Assembly: GCA_017992175.1 (NCBI GenBank)
Contig: JAGOPD010000012.1
Span: 1 to 37,831, forward strand
Reading direction: 5' to 3'
DNA from: Candidatus Saccharicenans sp.
Lineage (GTDB): Bacteria; Acidobacteriota; Aminicenantia; Aminicenantales; Saccharicenantaceae
DNA length: 37,831 nt
In this document: positions 24,945 through 31,892 of the stretch, piece by piece
How the letters are laid out: each line of letters begins with the position of its first letter
Numbering within the stretch: the first letter of the stretch is position 1
Translations under genes and position numbers: made by a program
Notes under the pieces: generated by a model
What the model was told of the DNA's origin: nothing
The model's database searches: none
What the model saw: the letters and a program-made list of their open reading frames with translations, nothing else

Positions 24945-25400
24945 TCAATTCCCGATATCATTTTTGGGGTCAGATTCTTTCTTCTGGTCTTTATTCTTAA
25001 AAAAGAGCCACAAATTCTTTCCTTCCTGATTCCTGTCCTTCAAGCGGATCAAGCTGTATATTCCATTTAGTTTTTGGCCGGACAGGTAAATTTCCAGCTT
25101 ATTTTCAGTTTTGTTCAGCAGTTGATAAAAACCTTTGTCCCAGGTTTCGACTCGGCCGGCCCCATACTGCCCTTCAGGAATCAGACCTTCGAATTTTTCA
25201 TAACCGAGGGGATGGTCTTCGACTTCAATGGCCAGCCTTTTCTCCCCGGACCTGGCCGGCGGCTCTTTGGGCACAGCCCAGCTTCTTAAGACGCCATTAT
25301 CTTCAAGCCTTAAATCGTAATGAAGATGGGAAGCCGAGTGCTTTTGAATGACATAGATAAATTTTTTATTCTTACCTGGTTTAGACTGATTAGACAACAT
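24945..25400 (-). CDS. Stand-alone LigD 3-prime-phosphoesterase domain protein
   Basis: Small Mn-dependent end-healing domain, normally the N-terminal part of the NHEJ ligase LigD, here a free 151-aa protein. Seen: QKHSASHLHYDLRLE at residues 19-33 giving H21, H27, D29 and R31, then WAVPKEPP and EDHPLGYEKFEG (H63), GQYGAG and WDKG. These are the known active-site positions of the family. No polymerase or ligase domain and no ku gene lie in the window. ATG 25400 has no clear Shine-Dalgarno. It sits 28 bases after the AICAR-transformylase gene. Free copies may act in repair of 3-prime-phosphate or ribonucleotide ends; this is inferred from the family. Confidence 0.9.
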   Translation of the reverse strand: MLSNQSKPGKNKKFIYVIQKHSASHLHYDLRLEDNGVLRSWAVPKEPPARSGEKRLAIEVEDHPLGYEKFEGLIPEGQYGAGRVETWDKGFYQLLNKTENKLEIYLSGQKLNGIYSLIRLKDRNQEGKNLWLFFKNKDQKKESDPKNDIGN

Positions 25401-25428
25401 AAACTAAGAAAGTCCAGAAATTTTCGAC

Positions 25429-26511
25429 TTAACGGTGAAGGAAGCATCTTTCACAATCTATCTCACCCGGTCTTCTCGTAACCATCATGACCAGGCCAAG
25501 TTCATCAGCCCGGTTGATGACTTCCTGATCTTTTATAGAACCGAGAGGATAAATTATGCCCGTAATGCCGCTTCGGGCCGCTAATTCCACTACATCCGGG
25601 AAAGGCATATAGGCATCTGAAGCCATAACGCAACCCTCAGAACCGTAACCGCGAGCTGACAGCCGAATGGCATCCTCAGCCGCATCAATCCGGCTTCTCT
25701 GCCCCGAGCCTATTCCATGAATCTTATCTTCGGTGCCGATAATGATAGCATTTGATCTGGTAAAACAGGCCACTGCCCAGGTTAATAAGGCGGCTTTGAG
25801 CTGGCTGCCGGTAGGCTTCTTTTTAGAAACCACATCAATAAAGTCAGGGGAAACTATTCTTGAATCAAATCTCTTCTGGATAAGCAATCCTCCTGCCACC
25901 CGTTTAAACTCCAGCCCGTTGTCTAAGGCAGGTTCCTGGAGCGCCGCTCCCATCCTGACCACCCTAAGGACTTTTCTACTGCTCAGGATATTTAAGGCTT
26001 CAGGAGTGAAATCCGGGGCATAGACCACCTCGATATTTCTAGCGCTTTCCACTAACAAAGTAGCCAGCTCCTGGCCAATAATCGTATTAAAAACATCAAC
26101 GCTGCCAAAATTGGATAGAGGATCTGTCTGCCAGGCTTTCTGGAAAGCCTCAAGACTGTCTTCACCAATGGCTACTCCGCTTGGCATTTCATGTTTGATA
26201 ATGACGGCTATTGATTTTCCAGGAAAAATGCTGGCCAGCTTTCTGGCCAGTCTCTGGCCGAGATCCATATCGCCTACATTGATGTAGCTCAGGCCCTTTG
26301 TTCCCTCCTGAATGACCTCCAGGCTGGCCAGATTGGGGCCGGAAGCACCTTCTTCTTGATAAAAAGCGGCTGGATAACCAGGGTTTTCTCCATAACGCAT
26401 TGACAGTTTTTTGATAAAATGACTGTCACCGAAGGTTAAGGTTTCCGGAAAATCTTCACTGGTTTTTGTCTGATATTGGCTTCGGGCAGTTCTTTCTTTT
26501 TTTTGTTCCAT
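25429..26511 (-). CDS. Stand-alone AICAR transformylase (PurH2-type)
   Basis: Formylates AICAR to FAICAR with 10-formyl-THF, step nine of purine synthesis. It contains only the C-terminal half of bifunctional PurH. Seen: RYGENPGYPAAFY at about 39-51, catalytic K106-H107 in IIKHEMPSGVA (usual form KHANPCGVA), DPLSNFGSV, SDAYMPFPDVVE and the final HR. The N-terminal IMP cyclohydrolase (MGS-like) domain is absent. That activity is supplied by the purO gene just upstream, two bases away. The tail before the final HR has an insertion with two cysteines (CERC). GGAGG stands 10 bases before ATG 26511, within the end of purO. A minor homologue with altered substrate use cannot be ruled out. Confidence 0.87.
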   Translation of the reverse strand: MEQKKERTARSQYQTKTSEDFPETLTFGDSHFIKKLSMRYGENPGYPAAFYQEEGASGPNLASLEVIQEGTKGLSYINVGDMDLGQRLARKLASIFPGKSIAVIIKHEMPSGVAIGEDSLEAFQKAWQTDPLSNFGSVDVFNTIIGQELATLLVESARNIEVVYAPDFTPEALNILSSRKVLRVVRMGAALQEPALDNGLEFKRVAGGLLIQKRFDSRIVSPDFIDVVSKKKPTGSQLKAALLTWAVACFTRSNAIIIGTEDKIHGIGSGQRSRIDAAEDAIRLSARGYGSEGCVMASDAYMPFPDVVELAARSGITGIIYPLGSIKDQEVINRADELGLVMMVTRRPGEIDCERCFLHR

Positions 26512-26513
26512 AA

Positions 26514-27248
26514 CTAAGCATCCTCCCGGTTGATAATTTTGACCTGCTGAAGCTCCAGGCTGCCAGCCGAAGCTGTTAGCCCGGCTACAGACACCCGTAA
26601 GTCCTTCTTACCGGTTTCAGGTTTTAATGATTCATAGATGCTGCTGACTAGCTCATCAGCCCCGCCATCAGGAAATTCGAGAGAAGCAGGTTCGCCAAAA
26701 AATGAGGGGACAGGGTCAGTGTTTATACCCATATAAGTCATAATCAGCCAGCCTTTTCCGGGGACCAGCGGCAACTCAAAAAATTCTCTTAATACCTGGC
26801 CAAACTCGCCCCTCTTAATCAGACTGAGTCCGAGATTAAATCCGCCGGCGAAAGCCAGGCTGATTCTCGGGGTGTAAATAGGTTCATCAGGTTCATACTT
26901 CCAGTCTTTGAGAGCATGGACCAGAGCTAAAACCGGTTCTTTGGCGGTATCCATTGCCCTGAGGACATCCAGGGTTTGCTTGCCATTAGAGGCAGCCAGT
27001 CCACGCTGACTGAACAAAATAGCCGGGTAAATCAGCAGATCGGGATTGCCCATAACTATCAATTGAGGGTCGGTTGGCTCAACCCAGATGCCATTTTCTC
27101 TTTTAACCATCCGCCTGGCCTGACTGGCCGGTGAACGCCCGGTAATGCCATAGGCCAGGAAAACATCATCGGAGTCTCGTGACTGACCGCCGATGATAAA
27201 CCTGCCTGGATATTCCAGGCCAGAAAGAAAGTTTCTGGCAGTTTCCAT
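26514..27248 (-). CDS. purO: PurO-type IMP cyclohydrolase
   Basis: Closes FAICAR to IMP, the last step of purine synthesis. Seen: the archaeal IMP-cyclohydrolase pattern with YPGRFIIGG, GITGRSPASQARR at about residues 36-48 (ATG numbering), and the conserved middle and C-terminal blocks (YTPRISLAF, PGKGWLIMTYMG). I chose ATG 27248 (244 aa), as AAGGTG precedes it; the longer frame from 27287 has no site. PurO is best known from archaea. Pairing with a one-domain AICAR transformylase replaces bifunctional PurH. First gene of the run, with its own promoter. Confidence 0.85.
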   Translation of the reverse strand: METARNFLSGLEYPGRFIIGGQSRDSDDVFLAYGITGRSPASQARRMVKRENGIWVEPTDPQLIVMGNPDLLIYPAILFSQRGLAASNGKQTLDVLRAMDTAKEPVLALVHALKDWKYEPDEPIYTPRISLAFAGGFNLGLSLIKRGEFGQVLREFFELPLVPGKGWLIMTYMGINTDPVPSFFGEPASLEFPDGGADELVSSIYESLKPETGKKDLRVSVAGLTASAGSLELQQVKIINREDA

Positions 27249-27266
27249 GTGACACCTTTGATTTTT

Positions 27267-27294
27267 ACTATAGCAGAAAGTTAGCAACAGTTAA
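27267..27294 (-). promoter_or_regulatory. Promoter for purO
   Basis: Minus strand: TTAACT (27289-27294), a 16-base spacer, TATAGT (27267-27272). The -35 overlaps the left arm of the inverted repeat at 27285-27308. Leader about 12-15 bases including the AAGGTG site. Confidence 0.45.
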
Positions 27295-27308
27295 AGAAAA
27301 AACTGTTG
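27285..27308. promoter_or_regulatory. Inverted-repeat operator candidate between purO and the VanZ gene
   Basis: CAACAGTT (27285-27292), eight A-rich bases, AACTGTTG (27301-27308): perfect 8-base arms. It covers the -35 box of the purO promoter and lies just upstream of the divergent VanZ-gene promoter. The symmetry suits a dimeric repressor. It does not resemble the B. subtilis PurBox or the E. coli PurR site. Confidence 0.5.
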
Positions 27309-27315
27309 ATCAGGC

Positions 27316-27343
27316 TTGTTTTTAATCTTAAGGCTGCTACAAT
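27316..27343 (+). promoter_or_regulatory. Promoter for the VanZ-like gene
   Basis: TTGTTT (27316-27321), a 16-base spacer, TACAAT (27338-27343). Expected start near 27350. Confidence 0.4.
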
Positions 27344-27373
27344 ATCGCCTATATTTGATTAGGATTGGTACCG

Positions 27374-27769
27374 TTGGGATCGCAGAAAAAACTAATCTAT
27401 TTTCTACCTGTCATTGCTTATTGTACTTTAATCTTCTTTCTTTCGGCCCGCTCTTTAAAACCAAAATTCCATTTTATTTACTGGGATAAAGGAGCTCATT
27501 GGGCTGAGTTTACGGTTCTTGGTTTTCTCCTGGCCTTTGCTTTTTATCATTACCTTTCCCGGCGGTCGTTTCTGACCTTTTATTTGAGCCTGATGACCGG
27601 TTTGTTTATCGGTCTGTCTGACGAAATTCACCAGCTATTTATCCGGGGCCGGCAATGCGACTGGACAGATTGGCTGGCTGATACAGCCGGCATCCTGACT
27701 GGCTGGCTGCTGTTCAGTCTGGTTTTCAGACAGAAGAAGAAGGCTAAAGAAGCAGTTAAATTAGCTTGA
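27374..27769 (+). CDS. VanZ-family membrane protein
   Basis: 131-aa integral membrane protein. Seen: four hydrophobic segments and the VanZ pattern, with WDKGAHWAEFTVLGFLLA after helix 1, SDEIHQLFIRGRQCDWTDWLADTAG before helix 4, and a basic C-terminus. Function of the family is not settled; VanZ itself gives low-level teicoplanin resistance. I chose TTG 27374, with AGGA nine bases ahead. TTG 27365 in the same frame touches that AGGA and is less likely. Convergent with the LOG-family gene with no gap. Confidence 0.85.
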   Translation: MGSQKKLIYFLPVIAYCTLIFFLSARSLKPKFHFIYWDKGAHWAEFTVLGFLLAFAFYHYLSRRSFLTFYLSLMTGLFIGLSDEIHQLFIRGRQCDWTDWLADTAGILTGWLLFSLVFRQKKKAKEAVKLA

Positions 27770-28537
27770 TTATCTATCAGCACATCCACCTATTTCGGGC
27801 AGCATCTTTTTCAGGTATTTAAAGGTCTCTTCTGGCGATGAAAAGACTGTAAAAATCTGAGCATCTTCGGCTGAAATGGCCTTCATTTCAACCAGTTTCT
27901 CAAAATTAAGTATTTTAGCCCAGTAATCTTTTCCATACAGGATTAACAGCACTTCTTTCCTCGAGACTTTGCCAGTCTGCAAAAGAGTGACAATCTCAAA
28001 AAATTCGTCCAGGGTCCCAAAACCGCCGGGAAAAGCGATAACGGCTTTAGCCTTGTACATCAACCAGAATTTACGCATGAAAAAATAATGAAAGGTAAAA
28101 CTGAGATCGGGGGTAATATAGGGATTAGGCAGCTGAGGTTGAGGCAACAAAATATTCATCCCGATACTTTTAGCTCCAGCTCTGGTTGCCCCCCGGTTAG
28201 CTGCTTCCATTATACCTGGGCCGCCGCCGGTGCAGATGACATACCTTCTGCCCTTGGGTTTTAAATTCATGCCCCATTTTGAAATCTGATAGGCCAGTTC
28301 TTCGGCCTGCCAGTAATACTTATGCAGGGGACTGTCGGCATCTGAACCCCCTGGATTGGCTTTAGCTGAGCCAAGAAACAGAATAGTGCTTTCTACTTTG
28401 CATTTTTGTAGCCTGGCCATTGGCCAGGCATACTCGCTTAGAATTCTCAGCGTTCGTCCTTCTAATGATTCCAAAAATTCAAGATCGCGGTAAGGTGATT
28501 CTGGCAATTCAATTTTTCGCGGCTTATTGCTTTTCAT
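27770..28537 (-). CDS. LOG-family (TIGR00730-type) Rossmann-fold protein
   Basis: Nucleotide-binding fold related to LOG cytokinin-activating phosphoribohydrolases and often misnamed lysine decarboxylase. Seen: GGGPGIMEAANRGA at about 104-117, FMRKFWLMYKAKA at 153-165, and the signature PGGFGTLDEFFE at 170-181 with the active arginine (FMRK) and glutamate. 255 aa is the longer bacterial form, with an N-terminal extension of about 45 residues. Likely hydrolyses a nucleoside 5-prime-monophosphate to base plus ribose-5-P. GGGAG lies 6 bases before ATG 28537. Shares a divergent promoter region with rlpA. Confidence 0.88.
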   Translation of the reverse strand: MKSNKPRKIELPESPYRDLEFLESLEGRTLRILSEYAWPMARLQKCKVESTILFLGSAKANPGGSDADSPLHKYYWQAEELAYQISKWGMNLKPKGRRYVICTGGGPGIMEAANRGATRAGAKSIGMNILLPQPQLPNPYITPDLSFTFHYFFMRKFWLMYKAKAVIAFPGGFGTLDEFFEIVTLLQTGKVSRKEVLLILYGKDYWAKILNFEKLVEMKAISAEDAQIFTVFSSPEETFKYLKKMLPEIGGCADR

Positions 28538-28580
28538 TTTTTGCTCCCGTTGATTGAACTTTCAGGCAGATTATTTATTA

Positions 28581-28610
28581 TTTCTAGCTGAAAAACAAGC
28601 TTGATGTCAA
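28581..28610 (-). promoter_or_regulatory. Promoter for the LOG-family gene
   Basis: Minus strand: perfect TTGACA (28605-28610), an 18-base spacer, TAGAAA (28581-28586). Its -35 shares two bases with the -35 of the divergent rlpA promoter. Confidence 0.5.
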
Positions 28611-28629
28611 ATAAATTGAACTTTATAAT
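28601..28629 (+). promoter_or_regulatory. Promoter for rlpA
   Basis: TTGATG (28601-28606), a 17-base spacer, perfect TATAAT (28624-28629). Expected start near 28636, leader about 18 bases with AGGT before ATG 28654. Confidence 0.65.
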
Positions 28630-28653
28630 CTGACCTGGCAGGTAAAAGCAATC

Positions 28654-29301
28654 ATGAAAAATAGGCGTCTTCTTCTGGTTCTGATCAGCCTGCCCTTAAT
28701 AATATATTCCTGTCACAAGTCAGAAAAGCCAAAGACAGTGCCAGCCTCAGGCTATGTAGAAGTTGGCGAAGCTTCCTGGTACGGTCCTGGCTTTCATGGT
28801 CAGCCGACCTCCAGCCGGGAGATTTTTAATATGGAAGATTTAACAGCAGCCCATCCGACTCTTCCTTTCGGGACCATGGTTCAGGTGACCAACCTGGAAA
28901 ATTCGCGGACTGTTATGGTTAGAATCAATGACCGGGGTCCATTTGTGAAAAACAGAATTATTGACCTTTCTTATGCTTCGGCCAGAATGCTTGGATTGAT
29001 TGGACCCGGGACAGCCAAAGTCAGGCTGGAAGTCATTGGCTTTAAGACTCCTGATTCTGAGTCAGGAGAAAAGGGAAAGGTCATCCTTCAACTTGGCTCT
29101 TTTTTGGACCCGGAACGGGCCAGGGCCCTCTATCGTCAACTCAAACCAAAATTTCCAGCTGTCTTCATTTCTCCCTATCAAGCGGCTTCGGGCCAGGTTT
29201 TTTACCGTGTCCGCCTGGGAGAAGTCAGCCAGCAGCAAGCTGACCAGCTGTCCAGAGAACTTTCTGCCTCCGGTTATCCGGTTTTATGCCTGAAACAATA
29301 A
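28654..29301 (+). CDS. rlpA: RlpA-like lipoprotein with SPOR domain
   Basis: Cell-wall protein of the RlpA family, some members of which are lytic transglycosylases acting on denuded glycan at the division septum. Seen: a lipoprotein signal (residues 1-20) ending in lipobox-like IIYSC; a double-psi beta-barrel at about 35-130 with GEASWYGPGFHGQPT, TAAHPTLPFGT and the NDRGPF box holding the catalytic-type aspartate; and a C-terminal SPOR domain at about 140-215 beginning KVILQLGSF for septal glycan binding. 215 aa is short but complete. An outer membrane or diderm envelope is implied. Convergent with the GH63-like gene. Confidence 0.93.
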   Translation: MKNRRLLLVLISLPLIIYSCHKSEKPKTVPASGYVEVGEASWYGPGFHGQPTSSREIFNMEDLTAAHPTLPFGTMVQVTNLENSRTVMVRINDRGPFVKNRIIDLSYASARMLGLIGPGTAKVRLEVIGFKTPDSESGEKGKVILQLGSFLDPERARALYRQLKPKFPAVFISPYQAASGQVFYRVRLGEVSQQQADQLSRELSASGYPVLCLKQ

Positions 29302-29334
29302 TTATGCCGGTCAGATAAATCCTGACAGGAGTCC

Positions 29335-31704
29335 TCAGTCAGAGACGATAATTACCAGGCGGTGCTCCCCCTCTGGCACCTGAGTCTTGAACCGGCTACC
29401 GGAAAATTTGCCCGCTTCCTTGCCGTCAAGCAATAACTGCCCCTGCCTTTCCCGGCCGAGAAAAATATCTATCTTTCTTTTTTTCAGGCTTTTTATTTCA
29501 AAGGAGATTTCGCGGTCAGAGTAAAGAAAATGGCGGAAAACTGCTGGTCCATCAGTTTTGATTAGCTCTTTTTTTTCTTCGACCAGTCTTATTCTGTCTG
29601 GAGAAATTTCAACCTCATAATTTCTTCCCAGAATACTCATTCTTCGCAGCGAGCCTTCAGCTTTGGGCTGCAACTGGCCAAACCTAAATCCATCCCAGGG
29701 GGTCACGTCGAGGTATTCCTGGACAGCCATCAGGGTAAAAAGTGGCCCCCAGCTTTGATAGCGCTGCCCTCCCGGCTCACCAGTCCTCGAATCAAAATTT
29801 TCAGGGCAAAGAGCATAATTCTTCCAGATTCTAAGCAAGAGCTCAGAGCTTTTCTGGGCTAAATCAGAGGCTATTTGATCATAGCCATAAGCCTTTAACC
29901 CCTCATAGACCAGATAATTGGTTGGAGGCCAGATTGTTCCCCGCCAGTATTGCTGGTCTTTATAAGCCAGATCGTCCCTGGAGATGGTCGGTATTATATA
30001 ATCTCCCCAGAACTCACGGGGATTAAGCAGGTGCTTGAGCATTTTTAAAGCCTGCTCTTCGTCAGGAATTCTGGCGATTAATGGGAAAAAATTAGAAGCT
30101 GCCCGCCGGCTGGAAAAGCGGCCATTCCAGTGGCGGTCAAAATAGAAGCCCTCTTTTTCATTCCAGAGGAGGTCATTCATCAGCTTTTTCGTTCTTTGGT
30201 ACTCATTCAAAAACTGGTTCTGATCTCGTTCCTGGCCAAGAAAACCAGCCAGCTGGGACAGGCAGTAGCAGTCAAGAGCATACAGGCTGTTGAGATCAAC
30301 ACAGTCCATTTCTAAAGTGCCTGTCGCGTCATTGAACGTTGCTTCGTCCCAGTTAGGGAGATCATCCTGGCCTGATTCCCACTTGGCTTTCTGCTGGCCG
30401 CTGGCCTCCTTTTCCCAGGCAGGGACTTCCTTGGCGGTCAAATGAAGGTCGCTCCCCCATTCTAATAACCCATTGCCATTTCCATCGCGACGAGCCTGAC
30501 CACTGGCTAAAGGCCAGGTCCAGAATTCATGCCACTTGACAAGATAAGGATAAGCTTCCTTTAAAAAATCCATCTGGCCGGTTCTAAGAAATAATTTTAA
30601 AACCACATAACTGCCAACTGGCGGCTGTGACCGGTCAGGAGTTCCCCCGTAACGGCTGCGCCAGTTAGGTATATTCCCGTTTTCATATTGAGTTTCTAAA
30701 ACTGATCTAACAATATCAAAAGCCAGATGAGTGTTTTCAACTGCCACTTCCAGGGAATTAAAAAATGAATCCCACTCAAAAATAGTCCAGTCATCCGGCT
30801 GGCCATCCGGTCTGGGAAAAATCCAACCCCGTCCGGCCGGGGTATAAAACCGGTGGTAACCATTTTGATAAAGAGTCAGCCAGAAAAGATTGTTGGTGAT
30901 AGACTGAAGACTGCCTTCCAGGGGGCCGGTCAGCTGGACTCTTTTTTTCTCATAACCTGATTTTTCTTTAGCCAGAATTCTACTGACTGTCCGGCTCTGG
31001 CGAAAACGCTGGAGGTGCTCACTGATTGCTCCATACTCCTGGCCAGCCGAGGCCGCCAGATAAAGTTCAGATTTTTTTCTGGAATCAAAAACCAAATGCA
31101 ACTCAGAGCCAACCGTCAGGACTTCCTGAGGCGGCTGACTAAGCCAGCAAAGATAATGGCTGCCTGGCTGGCTGCTACTCTGGCCATAGACACAGGCGGT
31201 CTCAGGGTGATAAACATAAGACCCCTTAAAATTCCAGGGAAAATAAAAAATCAGAATAACTTTATCTGCCAGGCGCGGGAAATGATATTTGCCCAGTATT
31301 GTATTTTCATCCTGACGGCTCCATTCAACGGACATTTCATTTTCAGCCAGGGCTGGCTTTAAATAAACAGGAGTTTCCCCGCGTTTTTTAAAAGGCAGAT
31401 GGAGATCAAATTTCATGGAAGCATAGGAACCATCAGGTGAATGGCTGCCAACCTCAGACACCAAATAAAAAAAATCATGAAATTCCGCTTTGGCTTCACT
31501 GCGAAGGACAGTCGGGCTAAAGGCAAAGGCTGAATCTGGACTGGTTATAATCATCAGACCAGGCCAGCTCTTCGGATCAAGGGCACCGATAAAAGTACTT
31601 TTCCAGGGATAATAAACTTCGCTCTTTAATCCTGGCCCTGAGGCTAAAGCCAAAAAAATCAGCAGGCTAACAGCTTTGAGCTTTATCTTTTTATCTCTCA
31701 CCAT
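29335..31704 (-). CDS. Secreted GH63/trehalase-like (alpha/alpha)6-barrel glycoside hydrolase
   Basis: 789 aa. Seen: a signal peptide (residues 1-28), a beta-sandwich N-terminal domain up to about 255, then an (alpha/alpha)6 barrel with IFEWDSFFNS (E310, D312), YWRGTIWPPTNYLVY at 586-600, PENFDSRTGE and YQSWGPLF, which are the MGH1/GH63 signatures. A small beta-rich C-terminal region follows. Likely an inverting exo-enzyme acting on an alpha-linked di- or oligosaccharide (mannosylglycerate/glucosylglycerate hydrolase, trehalase and processing glucosidase are relatives). Export suggests an external substrate. No Shine-Dalgarno precedes ATG 31704, and a 20-base palindrome lies 12 bases upstream. 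Confidence 0.85.
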   Translation of the reverse strand: MVRDKKIKLKAVSLLIFLALASGPGLKSEVYYPWKSTFIGALDPKSWPGLMIITSPDSAFAFSPTVLRSEAKAEFHDFFYLVSEVGSHSPDGSYASMKFDLHLPFKKRGETPVYLKPALAENEMSVEWSRQDENTILGKYHFPRLADKVILIFYFPWNFKGSYVYHPETACVYGQSSSQPGSHYLCWLSQPPQEVLTVGSELHLVFDSRKKSELYLAASAGQEYGAISEHLQRFRQSRTVSRILAKEKSGYEKKRVQLTGPLEGSLQSITNNLFWLTLYQNGYHRFYTPAGRGWIFPRPDGQPDDWTIFEWDSFFNSLEVAVENTHLAFDIVRSVLETQYENGNIPNWRSRYGGTPDRSQPPVGSYVVLKLFLRTGQMDFLKEAYPYLVKWHEFWTWPLASGQARRDGNGNGLLEWGSDLHLTAKEVPAWEKEASGQQKAKWESGQDDLPNWDEATFNDATGTLEMDCVDLNSLYALDCYCLSQLAGFLGQERDQNQFLNEYQRTKKLMNDLLWNEKEGFYFDRHWNGRFSSRRAASNFFPLIARIPDEEQALKMLKHLLNPREFWGDYIIPTISRDDLAYKDQQYWRGTIWPPTNYLVYEGLKAYGYDQIASDLAQKSSELLLRIWKNYALCPENFDSRTGEPGGQRYQSWGPLFTLMAVQEYLDVTPWDGFRFGQLQPKAEGSLRRMSILGRNYEVEISPDRIRLVEEKKELIKTDGPAVFRHFLYSDREISFEIKSLKKRKIDIFLGRERQGQLLLDGKEAGKFSGSRFKTQVPEGEHRLVIIVSD

Positions 31705-31715
31705 GTTAATTTAAA

Positions 31716-31735
31716 TGATTTGAGTCTTCAAATCA
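31716..31735. promoter_or_regulatory. Perfect palindrome upstream of the GH63-like gene
   Basis: TGATTTGAGTCTTCAAATCA: 8-base perfect arms and a 4-base centre. It could be a dimeric repressor site or an RNA hairpin in the leader, 12 bases from the start codon. No T tract follows, so it is not a terminator. Confidence 0.55.
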
Positions 31736-31820
31736 ATATCAAGGGCCAGAAGCAGATTAATAACAAAATCTATTCTTTTTTTCTATCTTAAATCTTATTT
31801 TAAAAAATCTCTAAAATTAT

Positions 31821-31826
31821 TATAAT
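31821..31826 (+). promoter_or_regulatory. -10 box candidate for the M20 peptidase gene
   Basis: Perfect TATAAT in an AT-rich stretch with a poor -35 (TTTTAA at 31798-31803, 17-base spacer). The leader would contain the palindrome AGGCCGGCCT (31840-31849). Confidence 0.35.
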
Positions 31827-31892
31827 AAAAAAAACACAAAGGCCGGCCTGAGCTTTCAGCGGACAAAAATCGGCCTGGGAACAGGAGGTAAA

